Of a stretch of DNA of 64,000 nt, positions 27,162 through 35,907 are shown piece after piece. The stretch covers positions 930,001 through 994,000 of the forward strand of contig NZ_RJJY01000002.1 of NCBI RefSeq assembly GCF_003751085.1. Reading direction: 5' to 3'. The translations under genes were made by a program, and so were the position numbers. This DNA is from Micromonospora sp. Llam0 (GTDB lineage: Bacteria > Actinomycetota > Actinomycetes > Mycobacteriales > Micromonosporaceae). Below the pieces are notes generated by a model. That model saw only the letters and a list, made by a program, of their open reading frames with translations. It was not told the origin of the DNA and made no database searches. Every line of letters begins with the position of its first letter. Position 1 is the stretch's first letter.

Positions 27162-28520
27162 TCAGACCGGCAGCTTGCCGGCGCCGGCGGTGAGTCGGGT
27201 GTAGATCGGGACGACCGCGGCGGGCAGCACCGGCCCGTGCCGCAGCGTCGGGGTCCAGCCCGCGTCGTCGCCCAGGTCCGGGTCGTTCGCCGCGTTGTAC
27301 GCGTCGAGCAGGCTGGCCGGGCGCGGTGGCCGGTGGCCCTGCCCGACCCAGCTGCCCTGCTCGGTCAGCACGGTGCCGCCCCAGTCGTAGAGCAGGTCTG
27401 CGGTGTCGATCCCGGAGCCCAGCCGGAACGAGTTGTTCTCCAGGTACGGCGCGCCCTGAACGCCTACTCCGACGGCGTACTGGAAGCCGTCGCCGGACAG
27501 TTCGTAGTGGTTGTTGTAGACGTCGACCTGTCCGAACCGAATTCGGGGCAGCCGTTGCAGGCTGCCGTCGAAGACGTTGTGGCGCAGGGTGACGTTGAGC
27601 CGGCCGAGATCCGGGCCGACGGTGTTCGATGAGCCGATCAGCATGACCTTGTCCCGGCCGTCGAACCGGTTGTACGAGACGGTCACCAGGCTGGCGGTGT
27701 GGGTGATGTCGAGCGCCCCGTCGTGCACCTGTAGCGGCCGGCCGAAGTAGACCGGTTGCGCGCTGTCCGGGTTGTCGCCGTCGGTGAAGGTGTTGTGGTC
27801 GACCCAGACGTTCTCCGACCGGCGTACCGACATCAGGTCGAACTGGGAGTTCCAGTTGCCGGCGTCGCCGTCATCCGGCGACCAGGCGGGAAAGCAGTCG
27901 TACGCGTCGTCGAAGACGATGTTGCGGACGATGACGTTACGGACGCTGTCCACCATCAGGGTCAGGTTCTCCAGCCGGGCGCCGCGCAGCCCGACGATGG
28001 TGGTGTTGGCGCCGACGTTGATCTGGGTGTACCGGGTCTGATTGGTGACCGACCGGCGACGGGCGTCCTCCAGCGGGCCGCTCGGGTCGTTCTCGTATCC
28101 CCATACGGCCGGGTCGTAGGTGACCAGGAACTCGTCGAAGTCGTATTCGGGGTCGGCGAGGTCGGCACAGGTCAACAGGTTGCCGTCCGGACCTTCGAAG
28201 CCGTTGACCGTACCCTCGACGTAAATGATCTTCGGGGTGTCGTTGTCCCGATTGGTGGCGTTGTCGCCGCCGAGGGCGTCGATCAACTCGACCCGGCTGT
28301 CGACCACGTGGACGTTGTCGTGGCTGGCATCCGACCCTCCGGTGGTGCCCTCGCCGGCGGCCGCCCAGCCGTCGTTCGGCGGCAGCGCCTGGCGACCCAG
28401 CGACCGGGCCGGCCAGGACAGCCGGTCGGAGTCGGTGTCCCGGCCGGCGGCGGCCGGTGCCGGCAGTACCGCCACGAGCGCGATTCCAGCAACAGCTGCA
28501 GTCAATCTCCTCAGTCGCAT
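27162..28520 (-). CDS. Secreted pectate lyase, polysaccharide lyase family 1
   Basis: 452 residues from ATG 28520. The signal peptide is RLRRLTAAVAGIALVAVLPAP with a cleavage site near APAAA-G. PL1 signatures: NTTIVGLRGARLENLTL, VWVDHNTFTDG, YNRFDGRDKVMLIGSS (calcium-site acids) and RLPRIRFGQVDVYNNHY with the catalytic Arg region. A C-terminal GAGKLPV motif typical of actinobacterial PL1 closes the helix. It cleaves polygalacturonate by beta-elimination outside the cell. A good -35/-10 with tandem upstream repeats precedes it. Confidence 0.92.
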   Translation of the reverse strand: MRLRRLTAAVAGIALVAVLPAPAAAGRDTDSDRLSWPARSLGRQALPPNDGWAAAGEGTTGGSDASHDNVHVVDSRVELIDALGGDNATNRDNDTPKIIYVEGTVNGFEGPDGNLLTCADLADPEYDFDEFLVTYDPAVWGYENDPSGPLEDARRRSVTNQTRYTQINVGANTTIVGLRGARLENLTLMVDSVRNVIVRNIVFDDAYDCFPAWSPDDGDAGNWNSQFDLMSVRRSENVWVDHNTFTDGDNPDSAQPVYFGRPLQVHDGALDITHTASLVTVSYNRFDGRDKVMLIGSSNTVGPDLGRLNVTLRHNVFDGSLQRLPRIRFGQVDVYNNHYELSGDGFQYAVGVGVQGAPYLENNSFRLGSGIDTADLLYDWGGTVLTEQGSWVGQGHRPPRPASLLDAYNAANDPDLGDDAGWTPTLRHGPVLPAAVVPIYTRLTAGAGKLPV

Positions 28521-28586
28521 TACCACACTCCGCACACATTGTTCGGATTCGATCACGTAACACACACGCAATCTTCCTGAACCCAA

Positions 28587-28641
28587 ACGATAAATTTCAT
28601 CACGAAATGTGTCAATGCAGATTGTTTGCAGATTGTTTGCA
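28587..28641 (-). promoter_or_regulatory. Pectate lyase promoter with two tandem TGCAAACAATC repeats
   Basis: Minus-strand TTGACA (complement of 28610-28615) and TATCGT (complement of 28587-28592) are separated by 17 bases, a near-consensus sigma-70-like promoter. Two perfect 11-bp repeats TGCAAACAATC followed by a third TGCA (28616-28641) abut the -35. The TGCAAA core recurs in the LacI and UxaC operon promoters. Direct repeats one helical turn apart beside the -35 suggest an activator site. Confidence 0.7.
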
Positions 28642-28759
28642 GCGCATTTGGACGAGGCCTATTCACCCGGCATCAATTTGCCGAGCGGACGACTGATCTG
28701 TCCGACTTCGCGACACCGGCGGCGGTCACCGGTTTGCAGTACGTTTTCCGCCGACCCGG
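28642..28759. other. Short gap between the lyase promoter and the oxidoreductase stop
   Basis: No gene. Contains another TTTGCA (GGTTTGCAGTACG, about 28732-28744) in the GC-poorer part. Confidence 0.35.
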
Positions 28760-29944
28760 TCAGCGGCCCACCACCCCCTGCGCCAGCCGGGCCCGGAACG
28801 GCCGGACCGCCCACGGCACCTCCTGCTCGGAGAAGAGCGCCAGCTCGGCCGCACCGCGCCGGACGACCGCGTTCACCCCCTCGATCGTCAGCACCCGGTC
28901 CGCGCCCGCCACCCCGGTCGCGACCGTCCGGTCCGGGCCGAGCAGACCCGGCTCCGGAGCGGCCTGCACCACCTCCAGCAACGCGGTGAACGCCTCGGTC
29001 CGGGCCAGCGGGGCGATCAGCGGTACGCCGGCCGGGTCCCGCCGGTGCGCCAGCAGGTTCTCCAGCAGACCGGTCCGCCCCGGCACCGGCCGCATCGCCG
29101 GCTCGCCGGGCAGCCGCAGCCGGTCCGTCGGATACTCCAGCACCGCGGCGCCGGCCGTGCCGTGCACCAGCACCTCACCGGGGATGAACTCCTCCCCGGC
29201 CAGGGTAACCGCGACCACGATCGACAGCCCCGAGTCCAGGGTGATCCGCATCGACGCGGTGTCGTCCACCTCGATCGGACGAACCCGGTATCGCTCCAGC
29301 TCGACCAGGACCGGCGGGCTGGGATCCACCGCCGCCGCCACCGCCAGGCACTGCATGGTGGCGTGCGCCAGCGGGTTGGCCAGCGCGCCGTCCAGCGACG
29401 GGCGGCCGTCGACGGTACGCCGCCCGGCCCACGGCGACCGCCGGTAGTAGGCGTCGTCGCGCTGCCAGGAGGCGACCGTCGAGATCCCGGTGACCGTACC
29501 GAGCCGACCGCTGGTGGCCGCCGCGGTCAACTCGGCCAACGCCGCCGACCCGAGCGCCTGGAAACCGACCTGGCAGACCCGGCCGTGCTCGGCCAGCGCC
29601 GCGGTCAACCGCCGGTGTTCGTCCAGCGACAGCACCGGCGGCTTCTCCAGCAGCAGGTCCGCGCCGGCGGCCAGCGCGTCCAGCGCGATCGGCAGATGGG
29701 TGTACGGCGGCGTGCAGATCACCACCACGTCCGGCCGGGTGTCCGCCAGCATCAGCCGGTGGTCGGTGCCGACCTGCGCGCCGTCCGGGATCGGAGCGTC
29801 GGGTGCCGGCTCGACCGGCCGTACGTCGACCAGGCCGACCAGGCGGAGTTCGCCGACGGCGTGCAGCGGGGCGATCTGCCGCCGGTGCCACAGGCCGTGC
29901 CCGTTGGCACCGATCAGGGCCAACCGGGGCGGCGTGCTCGTCAC
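28760..29944 (-). CDS. Gfo/Idh/MocA-family oxidoreductase (last gene of uronate operon)
   Basis: 394 residues from GTG 29944 with GGAGG seven bases upstream. N-terminal Rossmann motif LIGANGHGLWHRRQIAPL, the conserved catalytic-lysine motif LLLEKPPVLS, and a C-terminal beta-sheet dimer/substrate domain. NAD(P)-dependent oxidation or reduction of a sugar or inositol derivative is expected. The Rossmann loop GANGHGLWH departs from the usual GxGxxG. Position 31 bp after the reductase gene implies a role in sugar-acid metabolism; the precise substrate is not readable. Confidence 0.82.
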   Translation of the reverse strand: MTSTPPRLALIGANGHGLWHRRQIAPLHAVGELRLVGLVDVRPVEPAPDAPIPDGAQVGTDHRLMLADTRPDVVVICTPPYTHLPIALDALAAGADLLLEKPPVLSLDEHRRLTAALAEHGRVCQVGFQALGSAALAELTAAATSGRLGTVTGISTVASWQRDDAYYRRSPWAGRRTVDGRPSLDGALANPLAHATMQCLAVAAAVDPSPPVLVELERYRVRPIEVDDTASMRITLDSGLSIVVAVTLAGEEFIPGEVLVHGTAGAAVLEYPTDRLRLPGEPAMRPVPGRTGLLENLLAHRRDPAGVPLIAPLARTEAFTALLEVVQAAPEPGLLGPDRTVATGVAGADRVLTIEGVNAVVRRGAAELALFSEQEVPWAVRPFRARLAQGVVGR

Positions 29945-29975
29945 GTCGGGAACCTCCACCTGTCGACGACCGCGG

Positions 29976-31496
29976 TCAGCCGGCCGCGCCGGTCAGCGCG
30001 CCGACCACCCCGTGCCGGTCCAGCGCGGTCAGCCAGGTCGTGATCATCTCGCGGACCTCCGGGTCGGCCGCCAGCTCGGGCGGGAACACCTCGGTGAGCC
30101 CGAGCAGCGCGGCCACCACTCCGGCCGGGGTGCCGCCGGACCCGGCCAGCGCCACCCGGATCTGGGCGGCGAGCGGGTCGTCAAACGGCAACTCGGCCCC
30201 GTCGTCGGCCCGCCCCTGCGCGAACCGCATCCAGGCGGCGACCACCAGCGCCGACCAGTACGGCCGGTCGCCGACCGCGCGCCGGTCGGCGATGGTGTGC
30301 AGCACCCGCTGCGGCAGCTTCTGCGAGCCGTCCATCGCCACCTGGATGGTGCGGTGTCGGATCGCCGGGTTGGCGAACCGCTCCAGCACCGACTCGCCGT
30401 ACCCGACGACCGACACCCCGTCCGGCGGGGTGAAGCTGGTCGCGACGTCCTCGGCGATCATGCGGCGCAGTACGGCGGGCAGGCCGGGGACGCCGACCAG
30501 CGCCTCGGCGATGGTGTCGTGCCCGGCCAGCGCCCCGAGGTAGGCGATCGCCGAGTGCACCCCGTTGAGCCCGCGCAGCTTGAGCCGCTCCCACGGGCCG
30601 GCGTCACCGGTCAGCACCGCCCCGGCGGTCTGCCAGGCCGGCCGGCCACCGGGGAAGTCGTCCTCGATCACCCACTGCGTGTACGGCTCCCCCGCGATCG
30701 CCGCCAGGTCGGTGACGCCGAGCGCGGACCGGGCGGTGGCCAGGGTCTGCGCGGTGGCGGCTGGCACGATCCGGTCGACCATGGTGCCGGGGAAGGTGAC
30801 GTTGGCGTGCACCCAGTCGGCGGTCCCGTCGGGCACCTTCGCGTACGCCAGGGCCTCGGTGACCAGGCCGCGTAGCCGGCGCCCGTTGGACGGCAGGTTG
30901 TCGCAGCTGACCAGGGCGAGCGGGCCGGCGTCGGCGGCGGCCCGGGCGGCCAGCCCGCGTAGCAGCAGGCCCGGCACGGTCGTCGGCGCCCGGTCGGTGC
31001 TCAGGTCGGCGGCGACCGCTTCGTCCGGGCGCAGCCGCCCGGTGACCGGGTCCAACTGGTACGCCTTCTCGGTCACGGTCAGCGTGACCACCCGGATCGC
31101 CGGGTCGGCCAGCAGGGCCACGACCGCCGCCGGGTCGCTGGCGGCGTGCCGGACCCCGGCGAGCGCGCCGACGACCCGGGTCCGCGCCGCGGCGGCGGAC
31201 AGCGTGGTGACGCTGAACAGGCAGTCCTGGTCGGTGAGTCGGCGCACCACGTCGACGTTGCGCGGCGCGACGCCGATGATGCCCCAGTCACCGCCGGCCC
31301 GCGCGATCGCCTGCTCGGTGTAGACCGCCTGATGGGCCCGGTGGAACGCGCCGAGTCCCAGGTGGACGATGCCGGCGCCGACGTCGCCGGGGCGGACCAG
31401 TGGCCGGCTGTCCGCCGGCACCCGGTCGAGGGTGCCCAGGCCGAGCAGCGGGATGTCGCCGCGAGGCTCCACCGACGCGGCCGGGTCGCCGTTCAC
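29976..31496 (-). CDS. Mannitol dehydrogenase-family reductase, probable fructuronate/tagaturonate reductase (UxuB/UxaB-like)
   Basis: 506 residues from GTG 31496, overlapping the dehydratase stop as GTGA. NAD-binding start IVHLGLGAFHRAHQAVYTEQ; family motifs VSCDNLPSNGRRLRGLV, FPGTMVDRIVPA and the catalytic-Lys region ERLKLRGLNGVHSAIAYLG. The length (about 500) fits polyol/uronate dehydrogenases. Next to UxaC it most likely reduces the ketouronate product to D-mannonate or D-altronate. Choice between these cannot be made from sequence. Confidence 0.85.
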   Translation of the reverse strand: MNGDPAASVEPRGDIPLLGLGTLDRVPADSRPLVRPGDVGAGIVHLGLGAFHRAHQAVYTEQAIARAGGDWGIIGVAPRNVDVVRRLTDQDCLFSVTTLSAAAARTRVVGALAGVRHAASDPAAVVALLADPAIRVVTLTVTEKAYQLDPVTGRLRPDEAVAADLSTDRAPTTVPGLLLRGLAARAAADAGPLALVSCDNLPSNGRRLRGLVTEALAYAKVPDGTADWVHANVTFPGTMVDRIVPAATAQTLATARSALGVTDLAAIAGEPYTQWVIEDDFPGGRPAWQTAGAVLTGDAGPWERLKLRGLNGVHSAIAYLGALAGHDTIAEALVGVPGLPAVLRRMIAEDVATSFTPPDGVSVVGYGESVLERFANPAIRHRTIQVAMDGSQKLPQRVLHTIADRRAVGDRPYWSALVVAAWMRFAQGRADDGAELPFDDPLAAQIRVALAGSGGTPAGVVAALLGLTEVFPPELAADPEVREMITTWLTALDRHGVVGALTGAAG

Positions 31497-32803
31497 CGCC
31501 ACACCGGCCCGTCCGGGAAGGAGAACTCGGCGATCGACGCCGGTTTCATGGTGGCGCTGTAGCCGGGCTGGTCGGGCACCAGGTAGCGGCCGCCCCGGGT
31601 GCGGACCGGGTCGACGAAGTGCTCGTGCAGGTGGTCGACGTACTCGACCATCCGCCCGTCCAGCGAGGTGCCGACCCGCAGGTAGTCGAAGATCGCCAGG
31701 TGCTGCACGTACTCGCAGAGGCCGACGCCGCCGGCGTGCGGGCAGATCGGCACGCCGAACTTGGCGGCCATCAGGAGCACCGACAGCACCTCGTTGACCC
31801 CGGCGATGCGGCACGCGTCGATCTGGCAGACCCGGATCGCCTCGGCCTGCATCAGCTGCTTGAAGATCACCCGGTTGGCGGCCACCTCGCCGGTGGCGAC
31901 CCGGCAGCGCCCGTCGGACAGTTCGGTGACGGCGGCGGCGATCCGGGCGTGGCCGAGCACGTCGTCGGCGTGCGTCGGCTCCTCGATCCAGTACGGGTCG
32001 ACCTCGACCAGCCGGGCCATGTTCGCGATCGCCTCGTCGACGTCCCACACCTGGTTGGCGTCCATCATCAGCAGCGCGTCCGGGCCGATCTCGGCGCGGA
32101 TGATCCTCGCCCGCCGCACGTCGTCGTCGATCGGGCCGCCGACCTTCATTTTCATCGCCCGCCAGCCGTCGGCGTACGCCGCCCGGGTCAACGCCCGGAC
32201 CTTGTCGTCGGGGTAGCCGAGCCAGCCGACCGAGGTGGTGTACGACGGGAACCCGTCGCGTTGCAGCTCGGCGAGCCGGTCGGCCTGGCCGGTCAGCCCT
32301 TTGTCGAGGATCGCGGCGGCCTCGTCGGGGGTGATCGCGTCGCTGATGTGGTGGAAGTCGATGTTGGCGACGAGTTCGTCGGTCGGCAGCTCGGCCAGCA
32401 GCCGCCACAGCGGCTTGCCTTCCAGTTTGGCCCGCAGGTCCCAGACGGCGTTGACCAGCGCGCCGCACGCCATGTGGATGACGCCCTTCTCCGGGCCGAG
32501 CCAGCGCAGTTGCACGTCGGCGGTGAGCGAACGCCAGAAGGCGACCGGTTCGGCGACGATCTCGGCGACGGTCCGCCCGGTGACGTGGTGGGCCAACGCG
32601 CGTACCGCCGCGCAGGTGATCTCGTTGCCCCGGCCGTTGGTGAAGGTGAAGCCGGCACCGAAGACCCCGTCCGGCGAGTCGGTGCGCAGCTCGACGTACG
32701 TCGCCGAGTAGTCGCCCCGGTTGATCGCGTCCGAGCCGTCGCCGGCCGCAGCGGTCGGGAACCGTACGTCGTGCACGTCGACGCCGGTGATGGTGACGCT
32801 CAT
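31493..32803 (-). CDS. Enolase-superfamily acid-sugar dehydratase, L-fuconate dehydratase (FucD)-like
   Basis: 436 residues, starting in an ATGA overlap with uxaC. Enolase-superfamily landmarks: KxK in AMKMKVGG, metal ligands in MDANQVWDVDEA, WIEEPTHADD and VATGE, and HAGGVGLCEYVQH for the catalytic His. The N-terminal VHDVRFPT and GSDAINRGDYSATYVELRT resemble FucD, whose length it matches. FucD dehydrates L-fuconate; here the neighbours (UxaC, UxuB-like) point to mannonate or altronate as substrate. The function is therefore uncertain within the family. Confidence 0.85.
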   Translation of the reverse strand: MSVTITGVDVHDVRFPTAAAGDGSDAINRGDYSATYVELRTDSPDGVFGAGFTFTNGRGNEITCAAVRALAHHVTGRTVAEIVAEPVAFWRSLTADVQLRWLGPEKGVIHMACGALVNAVWDLRAKLEGKPLWRLLAELPTDELVANIDFHHISDAITPDEAAAILDKGLTGQADRLAELQRDGFPSYTTSVGWLGYPDDKVRALTRAAYADGWRAMKMKVGGPIDDDVRRARIIRAEIGPDALLMMDANQVWDVDEAIANMARLVEVDPYWIEEPTHADDVLGHARIAAAVTELSDGRCRVATGEVAANRVIFKQLMQAEAIRVCQIDACRIAGVNEVLSVLLMAAKFGVPICPHAGGVGLCEYVQHLAIFDYLRVGTSLDGRMVEYVDHLHEHFVDPVRTRGGRYLVPDQPGYSATMKPASIAEFSFPDGPVWR

Positions 32804-34269
32804 GGCAGCTTCTCCCCGATCTTGAAGACCCGCTTGGGCAGCCGGTACGCCAGGTCGACGATGGTCTCGGCGGCCTCGTCGAGGCCGAGCCGGTGCTCGG
32901 CGACGAGCCGGGCGAGGAAGCCGGCGTCGATCCGGCGGGCCACGTCGTGGCGCGCCGGGATGGAGCAGAACGCCCGGGTGTCGTCGACGAAGCCGGCGGT
33001 GTTGTAGAAGCCGGCGGTCTCGGTGACCGCTTCCCGGAACCGGCGCAGCACCTCCGGGGAGTCCAGGAACCACCAGGGCGCGCCGAGGTAGAGGGCGGCG
33101 TACCCGCCGGCGAGCGGGGCCAGCTCCCGAGTGAAGGTGTACTCATCGAGGGTGTAGACGACGATCCGCAGCCGGGGGTCGTTGCCGTACGCGTCAAGCA
33201 GCGCGGTCAGCGCGTGCAGGTACTCGGTGGCCTGCGGGATGTCGCCGCCGACGTCGCGGCCGTGGGTGGCGTACAGCCACTTGTTGTGGTTGCGCACCGA
33301 GCCGGGGTGCAGCTGCATCACCATCCCGTCCTCGATGGACATTCGGGCGAACTCGACCAGCATGTGGGCCCGGAACGCCTCGGCGTCGGCGGCGGTCGCC
33401 GCGCCGCGCAGCCCCCGGTCGTACAGCTCGGCGGCCTCCCGCCGGTCCAGCCGCAGGGTCAACGCGGTCGGGTGACCGTGGTCGGAGCTGGTCGCGCCGG
33501 CGGCGATGAACGCCTGCCGGCGGGCCCGCAGCGCGTCGAGGTAACCGGCGTACGTGCCGGTGTCGGCACCGGTGACCGCGCCGAGCGCGGCGACGTTGTC
33601 GGACCAGCCGTCGAACTCGAAGTCCACGACGTTGTCCGGCCGGAACGTGGTGATCACCCGCCCGCCGGGCCCGCCCCAGCCGTCGGCGGTGAGCTTGGCG
33701 TGCCGGGCCAGGTCGTCCAGCGGCGACTCGGTGGTGGCCAGCACCTCGATGTTGAACCGTTCGAACAGGGCCCGGGGCCGGTACGCCGGTTCGGCCAGCT
33801 TCGCCGCGATCGCGTCGTAGACGCCGTCGGCGGTGTCCGGGCCGAGGACGGCGTCCACCTCGAACACCTCGGCGAAGGTCTTCTCCAGCCACAGCCGCGA
33901 CGGGGTGCCCCGGAACAGGTGCCAGTTGGCGGCCAGCTTGCGCCAGATGGCCCGCCCGTCGGTCTCGGTGGCGTAGTCGCCGTCACCGGCCGGCGGCCGG
34001 GCCCGGACCCCGGGTCGGGTCGGTACGCCGAGCTCGCCGGGTGGGATGCCCTGGCTGAGCAGCATCCGGGTCACGTAGTGGTCCGGCACGACGAGCAGCC
34101 GCGCCGGGTCCGGGAACGGCTCGTCGTCGGCCAGCAGCGCCGGGTCGACGTGGCCGTGCGGCGAGATGACCGGCAGGTCCCGGGCGTGCGCGTACAGCTC
34201 GCGGGCGATGGCGCGCTGGGTGGGTTCGGCCGGGAACAGCTGGTCCGGCCGGTCGGGTTGAGAGGACAT
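32800..34269 (-). CDS. uxaC: Glucuronate/galacturonate isomerase
   Basis: 489 residues from ATG 34269 with GAGGAG upstream. UxaC amidohydrolase-fold landmarks: LPVISPHGHVDPALLADD (metal-binding HxH), DHYVTRMLLSQG, WRKLAANWHLFRGTPSRLWL, EVLATTESPLDDL and MVMQLHPGSVRNHNK. Converts D-glucuronate to D-fructuronate and D-galacturonate to D-tagaturonate. Central enzyme of the operon. Next to a pectate lyase, galacturonate is the likelier carbon source. Confidence 0.93.
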   Translation of the reverse strand: MSSQPDRPDQLFPAEPTQRAIARELYAHARDLPVISPHGHVDPALLADDEPFPDPARLLVVPDHYVTRMLLSQGIPPGELGVPTRPGVRARPPAGDGDYATETDGRAIWRKLAANWHLFRGTPSRLWLEKTFAEVFEVDAVLGPDTADGVYDAIAAKLAEPAYRPRALFERFNIEVLATTESPLDDLARHAKLTADGWGGPGGRVITTFRPDNVVDFEFDGWSDNVAALGAVTGADTGTYAGYLDALRARRQAFIAAGATSSDHGHPTALTLRLDRREAAELYDRGLRGAATAADAEAFRAHMLVEFARMSIEDGMVMQLHPGSVRNHNKWLYATHGRDVGGDIPQATEYLHALTALLDAYGNDPRLRIVVYTLDEYTFTRELAPLAGGYAALYLGAPWWFLDSPEVLRRFREAVTETAGFYNTAGFVDDTRAFCSIPARHDVARRIDAGFLARLVAEHRLGLDEAAETIVDLAYRLPKRVFKIGEKLP

Positions 34270-34312
34270 GGAAGCAGGCTCCTCGCGGGTACGGGGGTCG
34301 GGTGGTTGCCGG

Positions 34313-35638
34313 TCAGTCGACGGTGAGCAGGTCGGCGACCCGGACCGGCTGGCCGGTCTCGAAGGACCGGTTGGCGGCCAGCCCGGTGAGCAGCGCGAGC
34401 GCACCGTCTCGGGCGGTGGCGGCCCGGCCCATCGGGTCGGTCTCGCCGCCGAACAGCGCCGCGGTCATCTTGGCGTCCGCGCCGCCGTGCCCGGACCGGG
34501 TGTAGCCGGCGACGGGCACCTGCCGGGGCTGCTCCCAGAACGGCCGTACGGTCAGCTTGGCCCAGCCCTCCTCGACCGCGGCCTGGACGCCGTGCAGCGC
34601 GGCGCCCTTGAGTTCGCCGGCGGCGTACGGACTGACGAAGTCGCTCTCCACCACCTCCAGCTCGAGCCGACCCCTGCTGCCATTGAACATCACCCGGTAG
34701 CCCTCCCAGGGGGCGTACGCGGTGAGGTGGTACGTCATCGTGGCCCCGGTGGAGTAGCTGGCCAGCACCGACATGTCGTCCTCGATGGTCACGCCGGGGG
34801 CGAAGACGTTCTGGTCGCGGTGGTAGCCGTCCTCGGCCTCGGCCTCCAGGTAGAGCGCGCGCAGCCGGGGGTGGGCGGCCAGCTGCAGGGCGAACGGATC
34901 ACCGGCGGCGACTTCGCCGTGTGCCCGGTCGTAGTCGCGGGCGTAGCCGTGGCGGCGGCCGGGCTCGCCGTAGAAGAACAGCCGGCCGGCCGCGTAGACC
35001 TGCACCGGGACCGCGTTCAGCCACCAGTTGACCAGGTCGAAGTGGTGGCTGGCCTTGTGCACCATCAGCCCGCCGGAGTTGGCCTTGTCGCGGTGCCAGC
35101 GGCGGAAGTAGTCGGCGCCGTGGCGCACGTCGAGCAGCCACTCGAAGTGCACCGAGCCGATCTCGCCGATCTGACCGTCGGCGAGCACCTGGCGGACCCG
35201 TTCGTGCAGCGGGTTGTACCGGTAGTTGAAGGCGACCCGTACGGTGCGCCCGGTCTGCGCCACCGCGTCGAGGATCCGCTGACAGCGCGGCACGTCGACG
35301 GTCATCGGCTTCTCGGTGATCACATCGCAGCCGGCGTGCAGGGCGGCGACGATGTACTCATCGTGCACCCGGTCGACGGTGGTGACCAGGACGACGTCCA
35401 CCCGTTCCTTGCTCAGCATGGTGACGAAGTCGCTGGCCGGGTAGGTGGGCACGGCGTCGCGGCCGAGCTCCTCGAGCCAGGCGTTGTGCGCGTCCATCCG
35501 GGCCTGGTTGCTGTCGGCGAAGGCGACGAGTTCGGCGCTGTCCCGGTAGTCGAGGACCAGGGACCGGACGAACATCTCGGCGCGGGCGCCGGTGCCGACG
35601 AGCGCGTAGCGCAGCCGCCGATCGGGTTCTGGGGACAT
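34313..35638 (-). CDS. Gfo/Idh/MocA-family oxidoreductase (first gene of uronate operon)
   Basis: 441 residues from ATG 35638 behind a GGAGGCGGAG site. Rossmann motif VGTGARAEMFVRSLVLDY, catalytic-lysine motif VITEKPMTVDV, then YNPLHERVRQ and a long beta domain with KASHHFDLVNWWL. Longer than typical (about 350-380), as in the subgroup with C-terminal GRAATARDGALALLTGLAANRS. It could oxidise a uronic-acid derivative such as an unsaturated galacturonate-derived sugar or a glycoside; unknown. Only 43 bp separate it from uxaC. Confidence 0.83.
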   Translation of the reverse strand: MSPEPDRRLRYALVGTGARAEMFVRSLVLDYRDSAELVAFADSNQARMDAHNAWLEELGRDAVPTYPASDFVTMLSKERVDVVLVTTVDRVHDEYIVAALHAGCDVITEKPMTVDVPRCQRILDAVAQTGRTVRVAFNYRYNPLHERVRQVLADGQIGEIGSVHFEWLLDVRHGADYFRRWHRDKANSGGLMVHKASHHFDLVNWWLNAVPVQVYAAGRLFFYGEPGRRHGYARDYDRAHGEVAAGDPFALQLAAHPRLRALYLEAEAEDGYHRDQNVFAPGVTIEDDMSVLASYSTGATMTYHLTAYAPWEGYRVMFNGSRGRLELEVVESDFVSPYAAGELKGAALHGVQAAVEEGWAKLTVRPFWEQPRQVPVAGYTRSGHGGADAKMTAALFGGETDPMGRAATARDGALALLTGLAANRSFETGQPVRVADLLTVD

Positions 35639-35660
35639 CCTGCTCCGCCTCCGGGTTGGC

Positions 35661-35674
35661 TGCAAAGGTTTGCA
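35661..35674. promoter_or_regulatory. Palindromic LacI-type operator of the uronate operon
   Basis: TGCAAAGGTTTGCA is an inverted repeat with 6-bp arms (7 with flanking C/G). It lies 23 bp before the first gene's ATG and downstream of a weak minus-strand TTGACG (complement of 35703-35708). Repressor bound there would block transcription. Confidence 0.65.
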
Positions 35675-35802
35675 GGAGAAGTTGCCACGAGACGGACACC
35701 TTCGTCAATGCCCGGAAAGCAACTCGCCGGATTTGCGGGCATGGGCGAGGTTTCGAGCACCGGGAAGGACCCCGGACGCAACAGATCCGCAATCGAAGAC
35801 CG

Positions 35803-35831
35803 TTGACACCTGAGCAACCGTTTGCATTAAT
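35803..35831 (+). promoter_or_regulatory. lacI promoter with operator between -35 and -10
   Basis: TTGACA (35803-35808), 17-base spacer, ATTAAT (35826-35831). GCAACCGTTTGC (35814-35825), an imperfect LacI-family palindrome, fills the spacer. The arrangement predicts tight repression of the lacI-transporter operon by its own product. Confidence 0.7.
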
Positions 35832-35907
35832 TGGCGAACCAACGTGACCCCAGCCACACTGGTCGCCGCCCACGCCGGACGGCGACCACATCGATGAAGG
35901 ACGACGC

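Noticed and set aside
31493..33073. Longer 526-aa reading of the dehydratase gene
   Set aside because: The extra N-terminus overlaps uxaC; the ATGA junction at 32803 and the family length (about 436 aa) fix the shorter start.
29976..33197. 1073-aa open frame covering reductase, dehydratase and uxaC
   Set aside because: Only the part from GTG 31496 downstream shows family sequence; the rest is an out-of-frame shadow of the two upstream genes.
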